NCBI RefSeq assembly: GCF_006539825.1
Contig: NZ_BJNT01000006.1
Coordinates: forward strand, 1 to 64,000
Length of the DNA: 64,000 nt
DNA from: Corynebacterium variabile
GTDB taxonomy: Bacteria > Actinomycetota > Actinomycetes > Mycobacteriales > Mycobacteriaceae
Direction: 5' to 3'
The translations under genes were made by a program, and so were the position numbers. Below are positions 22,136 through 35,132 of this stretch, one piece after another. How positions within the stretch are numbered: position 1 is the stretch's first letter; each line of letters opens with the position of its first letter. The notes below the pieces were generated by a model that did not search any database, was not told where the DNA came from, and saw only the letters and a list, made by a program, of their open reading frames with translations.

Positions 22136-22204
22136 ACCCTGCCCGGTAGCGGAGCGTGCCACCGCCGGGAGAAACAGTCCGGCCCGGGGGTGGTTGCCGT
22201 CATG

Positions 22205-22210
22205 TAACTT
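22205..22210 (+). promoter_or_regulatory. Candidate -10 box of the Pro-rich membrane protein
   Basis: TAACTT exactly 6 nt before the ATG at 22217, consistent with a leaderless transcript. Confidence 0.45.
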
Positions 22211-22216
22211 AATGTC

Positions 22217-24132
22217 ATGAGCACTCATCATGAGTCCGGGGGGACGTGGGGAAGCCGTCCAATCCCTGGCACCACACGCCCAGTCAACCAGAACCCGCAG
22301 GGTCGTCCGAACCAGTGGGGACCCACCCGACCGGCACAGCCTGCACCGCCCGTCAACCCGCCACCGCCCGGCTACGGCCCACCGCCGGGATACGGTCCTC
22401 CGCCCGGATACACGGGGCCGCCGCCCGGATATGTCGGCCCGCCTCCCGGCTACGGCGCTCCCCCGCCGCGCCCCGGCAACGCACGGGACACCGTCACCAC
22501 CGTCATCTCCTGGCTCGGCGCGGCGATTCTCGTTCTGGGGCTCATCTTCCTCACCGTCCAAGCTGTGGAGCACAACTGGCTGGGTGCAGAAGCAGCCGTC
22601 ACCCTGGCCGCCGTGATCTGTCTTGCGGTCGGTGCCTACTCCCTCGTGGCACAACGGAGGTCACCGGACGGGCCGGTGGCACCGGCACTGCTCACCGTCG
22701 CCGAACTCGGGCTCCTCGCGGACATCTGGGTGACCGTCTTCGGCCTGGAGTGGATCGAACCCTGGGTGGGTGCAGTACTTATCGGCCTGACCTGTGCCCT
22801 CGGCCTGGGGATCGCCCGGTGGTGGGACCAGGTCTGGCTGGCCTTCGTGCTCATGGTCACCGGCGGCCTGTTCCTGGCACCGGCCACACTCTGGCTTATC
22901 TGGGATGACCGGTCCCCGACCGTTGAAGCCGCATGCCTGCTCTCTCTCGGCATCATCGGGTGGGCGTCGACGGCCGGCAGATACTGGCTTCCCGTGGACA
23001 TCGCGGCCGCCCTCGTCTTCCTCAGCGGCGCCGGACTCGTCTCGGACAGCGACGCCCCGGTGGCACTGACTACCGCATCCCTGGTCGCCGTTGTCGTCCT
23101 CACCGGGCTCGGACTGTTCCCCGTCGCCCCTTCGTCCACGTCAGCCACGGTCATCGATCTGCTCGCCCGGTGGGGCCCGGCGGTGCTGATGCCGGCACTG
23201 ATCCTGCTCAACACCGCTGCCTGGTCCGGCTACCACGACGACGCCGGAAACACCTCCGCCCGCTGGTGTGCACTGGTCATCGGACTGGTGACCTGCACCG
23301 TCCCGGGGGTGCGGTCGATCATCACCAGGGAGTCCCTCGCCCTGCCGCGCCGTCCGCAGACGCCTCCGGCCATGCCACCGATCCAGTACGGACCGCCCGG
23401 TTATCCCGTGATCCCGGTGCCGCGACCCGTCATCCCCGCGTCCGTCGCCGATGCGATGCGCGCGGCTCTGGCAACCGGTCTGACCACCCTCGGGGTCGTC
23501 ATGACCAGTCTGTACGTCAATTCCGACTGGACCTGGTGGCTGTGCGCGGTGGTGATCGTCGCCGGTGCGTTGGTGTGGTTCTCCCCCGCACTTCCCCCGG
23601 TGGTCCCCTGGCTCTTCGGCGGGTTCACCGTCCTGGCGTGTCTCCATCTCCTCGGCCCGGCCTGGACCCGTGAGATCGACATGGACGCCCGCCCACTGTG
23701 GTTGCCTCCGCTGCTCCTGCTGGTCGTGGGACTGCTCGTCCTGTACCGGGAGGACGCCCTGCATCTCACCCGCCCAGGCAAGATCGTCGCCGGTGGCGTC
23801 CTGCTGATTCTCGGAACCTCCGCGATCCCGCTGCTGGCCCGGGACATCACCGACACCGACAACTCGTTCATGACCGGACATCTCATCGTCTCGGTGCTCT
23901 GGATGCTGGTCGGGGTCTTCTTCCTGCTCCGGGTGGACGCCGCCATCGGCCTGGGGATCACCCTACTGGCCACGGCGAAGCTCGTGCTCTACGACCTCGC
24001 CGCGCTCGACGGTCTGGTCCAGGTGGCGGCTTTCATCATCTGCGGCCTGATACTGCTGGCCTGTGCCGCGTTCCGTGACCGCAGCAGCAGGACCACCCCC
24101 GGGGACGACGCCCCAGGTGGACCCGGAACCGC

Positions 24133-24136
<4 letters not shown>
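22217..24136 (+). CDS. Polytopic membrane protein with Pro/Gly/Tyr-rich N-terminus
   Basis: A 639-aa protein of unknown function. Residues 1-85 are cytoplasm-like, Pro/Gly-rich, with about five PPPGY units between residues 48 and 80. From about residue 93 there are a dozen or more hydrophobic helices with almost no large soluble loops; a second Pro-rich linker ([15 protein letters not shown]) divides the membrane part near residue 390. The tail is charged ([13 protein letters not shown]). A large membrane protein occupies the same place next to uvrA in mycobacteria. The helix-only architecture recalls DUF2157/DUF2339-type proteins, which I cannot confirm. It converges on uvrA with overlapping stop codons. 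Confidence 0.8.
22358..22456 (+). repeat. Tandem PPPGY-encoding repeat
   Basis: Five imperfect 18-21 bp units built on CCGCCCGGNTA encode PPPGY followed by G, T or V within the N-terminal tail of the membrane protein. Unit number may vary between strains. Confidence 0.7.
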
Positions 24137-26979
<2,843 letters not shown>

Positions 26980-27090
26980 CGGTGAACTCCTGGATTCTTC
27001 TCGGTCGATGCAGTCAGCCTGCAGTCTACGTCAGTCTACGGCTTTTTCTCGAACGCGTAATCGACAACAGCACCATGCCCGCCACGTCAC

Positions 27091-27096
27091 TAGGGT
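27091..27096 (+). promoter_or_regulatory. Candidate -10 box of the metallo-hydrolase gene
   Basis: TAGGGT exactly 6 nt upstream of the ATG at 27103, with no Shine-Dalgarno sequence between them: leaderless pattern. Confidence 0.5.
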
Positions 27097-27102
27097 GGTG
27101 CC

Positions 27103-27840
27103 ATGATCATCCCGGAGAACACCACCGACGCCGGAGTAACCGGCGTATTCAGCCACCTCGATGCCCCGCGGGAGGCCCGCAGCATCACCACCACCGGCGC
27201 CGGTCGTCCCCTCACCGTGGTGAAGACCACCGTCGGAGACATGGACAACGACTGTTACCTCATCGCCACCGGCGGGGACGCACTGCTCATCGACGCGGCC
27301 GACGACGCCGAACATCTCCTGGCGCTGGCCGGGGAACTGGGCGTACAGATCACTGACGTACTCACCACCCACCAGCACCATGACCATGTCCGGGCCCTGG
27401 CGGAGGTCCTCACCGCGACCGGTGCCCGTCACCATGCTCCGGCTCCGGATGCCCCGGGCCTGCCGGCCTCCGCTGACCGGACCTGGGGCGACGACCGTTC
27501 ACCGGAGGGGGACGCCGGCGAACCACTCGCCCCGGCATCACCCGCACTCGCCGAACTGGGTATGCTTGTCCTCCTGTTGCGCGGGCACACACCGGGCGGA
27601 CTGGCCCTGGCCCTTCCCACCGATGACGGCCCGACCCACCTGTTCACCGGGGACAGTCTCTTCCCCGGCGGCGTGGGCAACACCGCCACTCCGGAGGACT
27701 TCTCCCGCCTTCTCGATGACGTGACCGCGCGCTGCTTCCGCTACCCCGACTCCACCGTGGTCCACCCCGGCCACGGCGATGACACCACCCTCGGTGCCGA
27801 GCGTCCGTCACTGGACACCTGGCGCGACCGGGGCTGGTGA
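27103..27840 (+). CDS. MBL-fold metallo-hydrolase
   Basis: A 245-aa member of the metallo-beta-lactamase fold. The metal motif THQHHDHVRAL (HxHxDH, about residue 90) is intact, followed by LLRGHTPGGLAL, FTGDSLFPGGVGN and the late histidine in VVHPGHGDDTTLG, a glyoxalase-II-like arrangement. Probably a cytoplasmic thioester or related hydrolase; substrate unknown. The same gene neighbours uvrA in M. tuberculosis (recalled as Rv1637c). It is followed after 32 bases by the HelD-like gene. Confidence 0.88.
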   Translation: MIIPENTTDAGVTGVFSHLDAPREARSITTTGAGRPLTVVKTTVGDMDNDCYLIATGGDALLIDAADDAEHLLALAGELGVQITDVLTTHQHHDHVRALAEVLTATGARHHAPAPDAPGLPASADRTWGDDRSPEGDAGEPLAPASPALAELGMLVLLLRGHTPGGLALALPTDDGPTHLFTGDSLFPGGVGNTATPEDFSRLLDDVTARCFRYPDSTVVHPGHGDDTTLGAERPSLDTWRDRGW

Positions 27841-27872
27841 GAGTAACCCGCTCACACTCAGACCTGGAGATC

Positions 27873-30233
27873 ATGTCCGACCACTCCGACTCTCCCCTTC
27901 CCGCCGTCGCCGAGGAACAGCACCGGCTCAATGAGCTGCTCGCCCATGTCGACACCGCCCGCGAACGCCTCGCCGACCGGGCCCGCGCTGTCCAACGGCT
28001 CACCGCGGACATCGACCACCCGCAGGCGCTGCTCGAACGCGACCACGAGACCTACGAGATCTCCCAGCGCCTCGCCGAGTACTCCGCCGCCGAGATCGGT
28101 CTCTTCTTCGGACGTATCGACGTGGAGGACACCGACCCGGAGAATCCGGTGACCGACGACGGTCCCGGCGGCGACGGCAGCACCCTGGACCGCCGCTATA
28201 TCGGGCGCATCGGACTGCACGCCGACGACGACGAGATGCGCACTCTGCTCATGGACTGGCGCGCACCTCTGGCCCGTCCCTTCTACCTCGCCACCACCCT
28301 GCACCCGGAGGGCGTCCACACCCGGCGCCACATCCGGACCTCAGGACGCACCGTCACCGCGGCCGCCGATGAGCGGCTCAGCGGGGACAGCTCCTACACC
28401 GGCGTGACCACTGACGGCGGTGAGGGCTCCGTCGCCCAGGAGGGTGCACTGCTCTATGCGGTGAACCGCGCCCGCTCGCGGCACATGACCGACATCGTCG
28501 ACACCATCGTCGCGGAGCAGGACCGGATCATCCGCGAGAACCACCGCGGAGTGACTGTCGTCCAGGGTGGCCCGGGCACCGGCAAGACCGCCGTCGCTCT
28601 CCACCGGACCGCCTACCTGCTGTACACCTGGCGCGAGCAGCTTGAGCGGACGGGCGTCCTCATCGTCGGCCCCAACCCCCGCTTCCTCGACTACATCTCC
28701 CAGGTCCTGCCGAGCCTGGGTGAGACCGGTGTGGTGCTGGCGACACCGGGCACCCTCTACCCGGGTATCACCACCCGCCCGATGAGCGCTGAACCGCTGC
28801 TGTCCCAGGAGGTCAAGGGGTCGTCGGAGATGGTGGGCATCCTCGGCAACGCCGTCCGCGACCTGCAGACCGTACCGGACAGTCCAGTGACATTCCTTGT
28901 CGACGGAGTGACCATCCACCTCACCCCCGCGATGGTGAAGGCCGCCCGGACCACCGCGCGCCGGTCGCGGCGTCCGCACAACCAGGCCAGGGAGCGGTTC
29001 TTCGCCAGTGCCCTCGACCGACTGAGGGACGCCATGGCCGACAAGATCGGTGCCGATCCGCTCGGCGGGGAGAATCTGCTGTCCGCCGCCGACCGGGCCC
29101 AGCTGCGTGAGGATCTCGGCAGCGAGGAGCAGGTCCTCGAGGCCCTCGACGGATTCTGGCCGACGCTGACCCCCGAGGAGGTCCTCGCCGGGCTCTACGG
29201 GTCCCGCGGAGCCGTGGACTCCGCCGCGTCCGACTATGACGAGCTCACCCGGCAGGCTCTGCTGCGCAGCGACGGTCCTGACGGTTCTGTCCAGTCTGAC
29301 GACTGGACCGAGGCGGATGCCCCGTTGCTCGACGAACTCGCCGAGATCCTCGGTATCGTCGGCGTCGAGGAGGCGGAGGCCGAGGAGCAGAAGAAGTGGC
29401 AGGCCCAGGTCGCCGAGGCGCAGGAGGCCCTCGACATCCTCACCGGCTCCGCCTACCAGGATCTCGATGACGGGACGGACGCCGAGATCCTCATGGCCTA
29501 TGACGTCATCGACGCCGAGCAGCTCGCCGAGCGGCAGCGTGTCCGGGAGACCATGTCCACCGCCGAGCGCGCCGCCGCGGACCGCACCTGGGCTTTCGGC
29601 CACGTCATCGTCGACGAAGCCCAGGAACTCTCGGAGATGGCCTGGCGGATGGTCTTCCGCCGCGCCCCGAACCGGTGGATGACACTGGTCGGCGATCCGG
29701 CGCAGACCGGCAGCCCGGCCGGCGTGGAATCCTGGTCGGACGCGCTGTCCCCCTTCGTCAAGGACCGGTGGAAGCTCCACGAGCTCACCGTGAACTACCG
29801 CACCCCGGCGGACATCGCCGAGATCGCCACGGCGATCCAGGCGGAGGTCGCCCCGGACCAGCCGGTCCCCTCCTGCCTGCGCGAGACGGGCACCGGCGTA
29901 CGCGAGGGTGATCTGGCCGATCTGGAGGACGCCGTGATGCAGGCTGCGGCTGCCGCCGGTGAGGGTCTCACCGGACTCATCGGTGCTCCGGAGCGGCTCG
30001 CTGTACTGCAGGACCTCGCTGCGCGGACGTCGGAGGCACTGCCCGGAGACCATGGCGAGATCGTGGTCTCCGACGTCAACGGCGCCAAGGGACTCGAGTT
30101 CGATGAGGTCGTGCTGGTGGAGCCCGCGGAGATCGTCGCCGCGTCCCCGCAGGGGCTCAATGACGTCTATGTGGCGGTCACCCGTGCGACCCAGGGACTC
30201 ACCCTCGTCCACGACGCCGACCTGCCCTGGTGA
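27873..30233 (+). CDS. HelD/HelR-like superfamily 1 helicase (RNA polymerase recycling ATPase)
   Basis: A 786-aa UvrD/Rep-type ATPase with an N-terminal coiled coil (about residues 10-80) instead of a helicase start. Walker A is VVQGGPGTGKTAVALHRTAY (about residue 230), Walker B VIVDEAQELSEMAWRMVFRR, motif III LVGDPAQTGS, motif VI VYVAVTRATQGLTLVHD. This layout is that of HelD proteins, which remove stalled RNA polymerase from DNA; actinobacterial HelR confers rifampicin tolerance (family knowledge). ATG at 27873 has GGAG upstream; a GTG or ATG overlapping the previous gene at 27837 is possible. Other UvrD-like roles cannot be excluded. Confidence 0.85.
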   Translation: MSDHSDSPLPAVAEEQHRLNELLAHVDTARERLADRARAVQRLTADIDHPQALLERDHETYEISQRLAEYSAAEIGLFFGRIDVEDTDPENPVTDDGPGGDGSTLDRRYIGRIGLHADDDEMRTLLMDWRAPLARPFYLATTLHPEGVHTRRHIRTSGRTVTAAADERLSGDSSYTGVTTDGGEGSVAQEGALLYAVNRARSRHMTDIVDTIVAEQDRIIRENHRGVTVVQGGPGTGKTAVALHRTAYLLYTWREQLERTGVLIVGPNPRFLDYISQVLPSLGETGVVLATPGTLYPGITTRPMSAEPLLSQEVKGSSEMVGILGNAVRDLQTVPDSPVTFLVDGVTIHLTPAMVKAARTTARRSRRPHNQARERFFASALDRLRDAMADKIGADPLGGENLLSAADRAQLREDLGSEEQVLEALDGFWPTLTPEEVLAGLYGSRGAVDSAASDYDELTRQALLRSDGPDGSVQSDDWTEADAPLLDELAEILGIVGVEEAEAEEQKKWQAQVAEAQEALDILTGSAYQDLDDGTDAEILMAYDVIDAEQLAERQRVRETMSTAERAAADRTWAFGHVIVDEAQELSEMAWRMVFRRAPNRWMTLVGDPAQTGSPAGVESWSDALSPFVKDRWKLHELTVNYRTPADIAEIATAIQAEVAPDQPVPSCLRETGTGVREGDLADLEDAVMQAAAAAGEGLTGLIGAPERLAVLQDLAARTSEALPGDHGEIVVSDVNGAKGLEFDEVVLVEPAEIVAASPQGLNDVYVAVTRATQGLTLVHDADLPW

Positions 30234-30282
30234 TTTTCAGAAGATGTTAGTCTGGGCGGCACAATTGACCGAAAGGAACCCT

Positions 30283-31863
30283 GTGCCGCCCCGGACCTCA
30301 CTCCGCATCCTGCTCACCGCCACCCTCTCCACCGCCCTGGTCGTCCCGGTCGGTACCGCAGGTGCTGATCCCGCAGGTGAGGGCCCGGCACTGAACTGGG
30401 GGCCCTGTCCTGTCGGGTCAGGTGCCGAGGCTCCGACGGAGTGTGCCGAGATCGAGGTTCCCCGCGACTACTCCGATCCGGACGGGGCCACGATCTCCCT
30501 GACCATGAGCCGCGTCCCGGCCACCGGGGAGCGCAAGGGCACGATCGCCGGCAACCCCGGTGGTCCCGGCGGGGACGCGCTGGGTATGTTCGCCACCTCA
30601 GACGCCGGCACCCCGGAAGCCGAAGGACGCATCGCCCTGCCCGCCGATGTCCGGGAGCACTATGACCTGCTGGCGGTGGAACCCCGCGGTCTGGCCTGGG
30701 GAACCCCGTTGGACTGCCCGGCACCGGAGTCGCTGTTCGGCACAGCCGGCGACATTCTGGCGGCCTGCGAGTCCACTGATCCCGGATACGCTTCCACCAT
30801 CACCACCGACAACACCGCCCGTGACCTCGAGGAGGCCCGCAAGGCGCTCGGTGAGGACCGGCTGAACCTCTACGGCGTCTCGTACGGCGGTCCGCTCATG
30901 GCGACCTACGCCACACTGTTCCCGGAGAACACCGACCGCGTCCTGCTGGACTCGTCGGGATCTCCGGACCAGCGCTGGTTCGGTCTCGGTGCGGCGCGCA
31001 AACAGGCCCGTATCGACGGGCTCAACGCGATGTTCGCCTGGCTCGCCGAGCGCGATGAGGAGTACCATCTCGGCACCACTCCGCTGCAGGTCTACCAGCG
31101 GTGGGCGAAGGTCACCGCCGGCCCGTACGGTGTCCAGATGCCGGTGACCCCGCCGTCTGCACGGGACGACGATCTGTCGGCCGGATCCTCGGTACTCCCC
31201 GGCGAACTCGGTGCACAGCTCACCGACACCCTGGTGCGGACGCAATGGCGCGCCGGGACACTGGCGGACACCACCCGCATGATGCTCGGTGACGGGGACG
31301 CCTACACCGGGGTCATGTCCAGTTTCTCAGGAGTCGTGCAGGGGCTCTACGACCAGACTCTCTGGCCGGTCATCGGCGAGCAACTGCGGGATCCGGAAGC
31401 AGCAGCCGCTGAGACAGAGGCTGAGCTTTCTGAGATGGAGGAGCCCTCCGAGGAACAGGCTGCGGCATCGGACAAGCTCGAAGCCCAGCTGCGCACCGTC
31501 GAGCGGGCGGTCATCTGCAACGAGAACACCGTCGCCCCGGACACCTCACTCATTCTCCCGACACTGGAGACCCGGTTCACCGGTGGTGACCTCATGCGCT
31601 ACAACGAGGACAACATCGCGTCCGGGGCGTTCTGCGCCGGCTGGGATGCCACGACCACGCCGACCGATATCTCGGGTCAGGCTCTGGACCGCGCTCCGTT
31701 GAACATCGGCTACACGAAGGACACCGCCGTGACCGCTGACGGTGCCACAGGCATGCACCGTGCCATGGGTGGTGAACTCGTCACCGTCGACGGCTACTCC
31801 CACGGCGTCCTGCTCGTGGAGCCGGAGAAGCTCGCCGACAAGGTCAGCGCCTACTTCGCCTGA
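30283..31863 (+). CDS. Secreted alpha/beta hydrolase, tripeptidyl-aminopeptidase-like
   Basis: A 526-aa exported serine hydrolase. A signal peptide is visible (RTSLRILLTATLSTALVVPV, cleavage near GTAGA-DP). The NPGGPGG oxyanion segment lies near residue 90, the nucleophile elbow LYGVSYGGPLMATYATLFP near residue 200, and the C-terminal His in VDGYSHGVLL. This pattern matches the SlpD/SlpE and mycobacterial Rv2223c/CaeA type of proline-iminopeptidase-related enzymes. GTG at 30283 has AAGGAA five to six bases upstream. Its stop lies two bases from the convergent USP gene. Substrate (peptide or ester) is uncertain. Confidence 0.87.
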   Translation: MPPRTSLRILLTATLSTALVVPVGTAGADPAGEGPALNWGPCPVGSGAEAPTECAEIEVPRDYSDPDGATISLTMSRVPATGERKGTIAGNPGGPGGDALGMFATSDAGTPEAEGRIALPADVREHYDLLAVEPRGLAWGTPLDCPAPESLFGTAGDILAACESTDPGYASTITTDNTARDLEEARKALGEDRLNLYGVSYGGPLMATYATLFPENTDRVLLDSSGSPDQRWFGLGAARKQARIDGLNAMFAWLAERDEEYHLGTTPLQVYQRWAKVTAGPYGVQMPVTPPSARDDDLSAGSSVLPGELGAQLTDTLVRTQWRAGTLADTTRMMLGDGDAYTGVMSSFSGVVQGLYDQTLWPVIGEQLRDPEAAAAETEAELSEMEEPSEEQAAASDKLEAQLRTVERAVICNENTVAPDTSLILPTLETRFTGGDLMRYNEDNIASGAFCAGWDATTTPTDISGQALDRAPLNIGYTKDTAVTADGATGMHRAMGGELVTVDGYSHGVLLVEPEKLADKVSAYFA

Positions 31864-31865
31864 AG

Positions 31866-32300
31866 CTACACCGTGTGGACGATCATGACGTCGCAATCGG
31901 ACTGACGCGCGACGTCCGCCGGCACGGAGCCGAGCAGCCGCCCGGTCAGCGAGTTGATCCCCCGGTTACCGACGACAAGGAGATCCGCCTTCACGTCGGT
32001 GACGATCCCCATCAGCGCCTCGACCGGCGACCCCGCCTTGATGGCGGTTTCGACGGACGTGCAGCCCTCCTCCTTCGCCGCGGCCACCGCGGACTCCAGG
32101 TTCTGCTGTGCCGGGGAATCGCCGACGACCGTCTTCGAGTCCATCCGCACGGCCTGGACTGCGGCGTCCTGGTCAGCGTAATAGGCGCAGCCGATGACCA
32201 ACGTGGCGTCGAAAGCGGCGGCAAGCGCTGCCGCCCGTCGCACAGCGAGAAGAGAAGACTCTGAACCGTCGGTGCCGACAACGATGGTGCTGTAGCTCAT
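31866..32300 (-). CDS. Universal stress protein, single UspA domain
   Basis: A 144-aa cytoplasmic nucleotide-binding protein. The N-terminal VVGTDGSESSLLAVRRA and the ATP-binding VVGNRGINSLTGRLLGSVPADVARQSDCDVMIVHTV pattern (G-2x-G-9x-G-S) are both complete, so this is the ATP-binding class. Position between hydrolase and uvrB corresponds to the mycobacterial Rv1636 homologue, for which cAMP binding has been reported. TAATCT 7 nt upstream of the ATG suggests leaderless transcription. Confidence 0.92.
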   Translation of the reverse strand: MSYSTIVVGTDGSESSLLAVRRAAALAAAFDATLVIGCAYYADQDAAVQAVRMDSKTVVGDSPAQQNLESAVAAAKEEGCTSVETAIKAGSPVEALMGIVTDVKADLLVVGNRGINSLTGRLLGSVPADVARQSDCDVMIVHTV

Positions 32301-32307
32301 GGCGCCC

Positions 32308-32313
32308 AGATTA
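32308..32313 (-). promoter_or_regulatory. Candidate -10 box of the USP gene
   Basis: TAATCT on the minus strand, 7 nt before the ATG at 32300, within the 18-base gap after uvrB. Confidence 0.45.
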
Positions 32314-32318
32314 CCCCA

Positions 32319-34484
32319 TCACAGGCCGGCCTCGACCATGCCACGCAACTCCTTTTTCAGGTCCGCGATCTCGTCGCGCAGCCGCCCGGCGAGCTCGAAC
32401 TTCAGCGCCCGGGCCGCGTCCTGCATCTGCGAGGTGAGGTCGGCGATGAGTTTCTCCAGCTCGGGACGCGCCAGGTTGCCGGCGTCGCGTCCGGAGACCG
32501 CCGAGACCCCCCGCGGGCCGGCCGCGATGTCCACGTCGGCGCCGAATCCTGTCGACCCTGCCGCCCCGTCCATCCGGGTGGCTCCGTCATCGGGTCCGTC
32601 CTCGCCACGGTTCTCGTAGACCTGGTCGAGGATGTCGGCGATCTTCTTGCGCAGCGGCTGCGGATCGATCCCGTGCTCGGTGTTGTAGGCGATCTGCTTG
32701 GCGCGGCGTCGTTCCGTCTCGTCGATGGCGTACTGCATCGAGTCGGTGATCTTGTCCGCGTACATGATCACCTCGCCGGAGACGTTACGGGCGGCGCGGC
32801 CGATGGTCTGGATCAGGGAGCGCTCCGAACGGAGGAAGCCCTCCTTGTCGGCGTCGAGGATCGCCACGAGCGACACCTCCGGCAGGTCGAGACCCTCACG
32901 CAGCAGGTTGATGCCGACGAGCACGTCGTACTCCCCCAGCCGCAGCTGGCGCAGCAGTTCCACGCGCTTGAGGGTGTCGATGTCGGAGTGCATGTAGCGC
33001 ACCTTCACCCCGTGTTCCAGCAGGTAGTCAGTGAGGTCCTCGGCCATCCGCTTGGTCAGGGTGGTGACCAGGACGCGTTCCTTCTTCTCCACCCGCTGCC
33101 GGATCTGCTCGATGAGGTCGTCGATCTGCCCGTCGGTGGGTCGCACCTCGACCTTCGGGTCGACCAGACCGGTCGGACGGATCACCTGCTCGACGAACTC
33201 TCCACCGGCCGCGGCGATCTCGTAGTTACCCGGAGTCGCCGACATGTAGACGCACTGCCCTTTGCGGTCATCGAACTCCTCCCAGGTCAACGGGCGGTTG
33301 TCGAGGGCACTCGGGAGCCGGAACCCGAAGTCGACCAGGTTGCGCTTGCGCGACATGTCGCCCTCGAACATGCCGCCGATCTGCGGCACGGTCACGTGGG
33401 ACTCGTCGATGATCGTGAGGTAGTCGTCCGGGAAGTAGTCGATCAGCGTCGCCGGGGCGGACCCGGACTCCCGCTGGTCGATGTGGCGTGAGTAGTTCTC
33501 GATGCCCGAGCAGTAACCGACCTGCTGGATCATCTCCAGGTCGTACTCGGTGCGCATCCGCAGCCGCTGCGCCTCCAGCAGCTTGCCCCGGTTCTCCAGG
33601 TCGGCGACCCGGTGCTCCAACTCATCACGGATATCGGCCATCGCCTTCTCCATCCGCTCCGGCCCGGCGACGTAGTGGGTGGCCGGGAAGATCCGGATCT
33701 CCTCGACCTCCCGGATGACATCGCCGGTCAGCGGGTGGATGTAGAAGAGGCTGTCGATCTCGTCGCCGAAGAACTCGACGCGCACCGCCAGCTCCTCGTA
33801 GGCGGGGATGACGTCGACCGTGTCACCCTTCACCCGAAAGGCACCACGGGTGAAGGAGACGTCGTTGCGGTCGTACTGGATGTCGACGAGCAGCCGCAGG
33901 AACCGGTCGCGTTCGACCTCTTCCCCGACCTTGAGGACCACGGACCGGTCCAGATAGGACTGCGGTGTGCCCAGTCCGTAGATGCAGGAGACCGAGGAGA
34001 CCACGACGACATCACGACGCGACAGCAGGTTCGAGGTCGCCGAGTGACGCAGCCTCTCCACGTCGTCGTTGATCGAGGAGTCCTTCTCGATGTAGGTGTC
34101 CGTCTGCGCGATGTACGCCTCAGGCTGGTAGTAGTCGTAGTAGCTGACGAAGTACTCGACGGCGTTGTTCGGCAGCAGACTGCGCAGCTCATTGGCCAGC
34201 TGGGCGGCCAGGGTCTTGTTCGGGGCCATGACCAGGGTGGGACGCTGCTGCTTCTCGATCAGCCACGCCGCGGTCGCGGACTTGCCGGTACCGGTGGCAC
34301 CCATGAGGACGATGTCGCGTTCCCCCCGGTTGAGCCGCTCGTCGAGTTCCTTGATCGCCGCAGGCTGGTCACCGGCGGGTTCGTACTCGCTGATGACATC
34401 GAAGGCAGAGTCGGTACGTTCAACTTCTCCGACCGGGCGGAACTCGGATTCGGAGAGGACGGGGTGTTCAGCTGCGAAGGCCAT
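32319..34484 (-). CDS. uvrB: Excinuclease ABC subunit B
   Basis: Damage-verifying helicase-like subunit of nucleotide excision repair. The 721-aa protein has Walker [18 protein letters not shown] (about residue 60), the beta-hairpin [21 protein letters not shown] region, DE-box [16 protein letters not shown] and motif [20 protein letters not shown], then a Gly/Asp-rich linker (residues 625-675) and a C-terminal UVR domain that contacts UvrC. Length is typical of actinobacterial UvrB. TAGAAT exactly 6 nt before the ATG suggests a leaderless mRNA; no SOS (LexA) box is visible there. Confidence 0.97.
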   Translation of the reverse strand: MAFAAEHPVLSESEFRPVGEVERTDSAFDVISEYEPAGDQPAAIKELDERLNRGERDIVLMGATGTGKSATAAWLIEKQQRPTLVMAPNKTLAAQLANELRSLLPNNAVEYFVSYYDYYQPEAYIAQTDTYIEKDSSINDDVERLRHSATSNLLSRRDVVVVSSVSCIYGLGTPQSYLDRSVVLKVGEEVERDRFLRLLVDIQYDRNDVSFTRGAFRVKGDTVDVIPAYEELAVRVEFFGDEIDSLFYIHPLTGDVIREVEEIRIFPATHYVAGPERMEKAMADIRDELEHRVADLENRGKLLEAQRLRMRTEYDLEMIQQVGYCSGIENYSRHIDQRESGSAPATLIDYFPDDYLTIIDESHVTVPQIGGMFEGDMSRKRNLVDFGFRLPSALDNRPLTWEEFDDRKGQCVYMSATPGNYEIAAAGGEFVEQVIRPTGLVDPKVEVRPTDGQIDDLIEQIRQRVEKKERVLVTTLTKRMAEDLTDYLLEHGVKVRYMHSDIDTLKRVELLRQLRLGEYDVLVGINLLREGLDLPEVSLVAILDADKEGFLRSERSLIQTIGRAARNVSGEVIMYADKITDSMQYAIDETERRRAKQIAYNTEHGIDPQPLRKKIADILDQVYENRGEDGPDDGATRMDGAAGSTGFGADVDIAAGPRGVSAVSGRDAGNLARPELEKLIADLTSQMQDAARALKFELAGRLRDEIADLKKELRGMVEAGL

Positions 34485-34490
34485 GGACCC

Positions 34491-34496
34491 ATTCTA
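34491..34496 (-). promoter_or_regulatory. Candidate -10 box of uvrB
   Basis: TAGAAT on the minus strand exactly 6 nt before the uvrB ATG. It overlaps the last codons of coaE. Confidence 0.5.
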
Positions 34497-35090
34497 GGAC
34501 CGGTGGGTCAACCTCGCCCAGAACTCATCGACCTGACTCACCAGGGACGCCACGTCCTGCGAGTTGTCGAGCACCACGTCCGCCGCGGCGAGCCGGGTCT
34601 CCCGGCTGATCTGCGCGGCGATGCGTCGACGGGCGTCCTCCTCGTCGAGACCGCGGTACGCCACCAGGCGCCGGATCCGCAGTTCATCAGGGGCGTCGAC
34701 GACGAGGACAGTGTCCACCATGTCGGTCTGACCGTTCTCGATGAGCAGCGGCATGTCGTAGACCAGCACCGGGACGTCCGCGGCGCGGGCGTCCTCGAAC
34801 TGCTGGAGGGTGCGCTCGTGGATCCTGGGGTGGGTGATGGAATTGAGGGTCTCTGTCCCCTGCTGCGAGGCGAAGGCCTGCCGGGCGAGCTCCGCGCGGT
34901 CGAGGGTGCCGTCAGGGCGGATGACACCGGTGAAGGCCTCCCCCAGTTCCGCCAGTGCGGGTTCCCCTGGTTCGACGACCTCGCGGGCGATGAGGTCGGC
35001 GTCCACGACGGTGGCCCCGAGTTCCGCGAGGCGGGCGGAGACCGTCGATTTCCCGGAGCCGATCCCTCCGGTGAGTCCGATGATGTGCAT
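34494..35090 (-). CDS. coaE: Dephospho-CoA kinase
   Basis: Last step of coenzyme A synthesis, phosphorylating the 3'-OH of dephospho-CoA. The 198-aa P-loop kinase begins HIIGLTGGIGSGKSTVSARL and contains the DADLIAREVVEPGEPAL motif typical of CoaE. Mycobacterial CoaE carries an additional C-terminal domain (about 400 aa in total); this one has only the kinase domain. ATG at 35090 is chosen because the P-loop follows at once and TAGCCT lies 7 nt upstream. Confidence 0.94.
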   Translation of the reverse strand: MHIIGLTGGIGSGKSTVSARLAELGATVVDADLIAREVVEPGEPALAELGEAFTGVIRPDGTLDRAELARQAFASQQGTETLNSITHPRIHERTLQQFEDARAADVPVLVYDMPLLIENGQTDMVDTVLVVDAPDELRIRRLVAYRGLDEEDARRRIAAQISRETRLAAADVVLDNSQDVASLVSQVDEFWARLTHRS

Positions 35091-35097
35091 GCGGCCC

Positions 35098-35103
35098 AGG
35101 CTA
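35098..35103 (-). promoter_or_regulatory. Candidate -10 box of coaE
   Basis: TAGCCT on the minus strand, 7 nt before the coaE ATG. Confidence 0.45.
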
Positions 35104-35132
35104 CCCCTGCAGCCTGGCCCGCACACCGGAAA

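Noticed and set aside
22358..22456. CRISPR-like tandem repeats
   Set aside because: Units are in-frame PPPGY codons with no spacers; it is a coding repeat.
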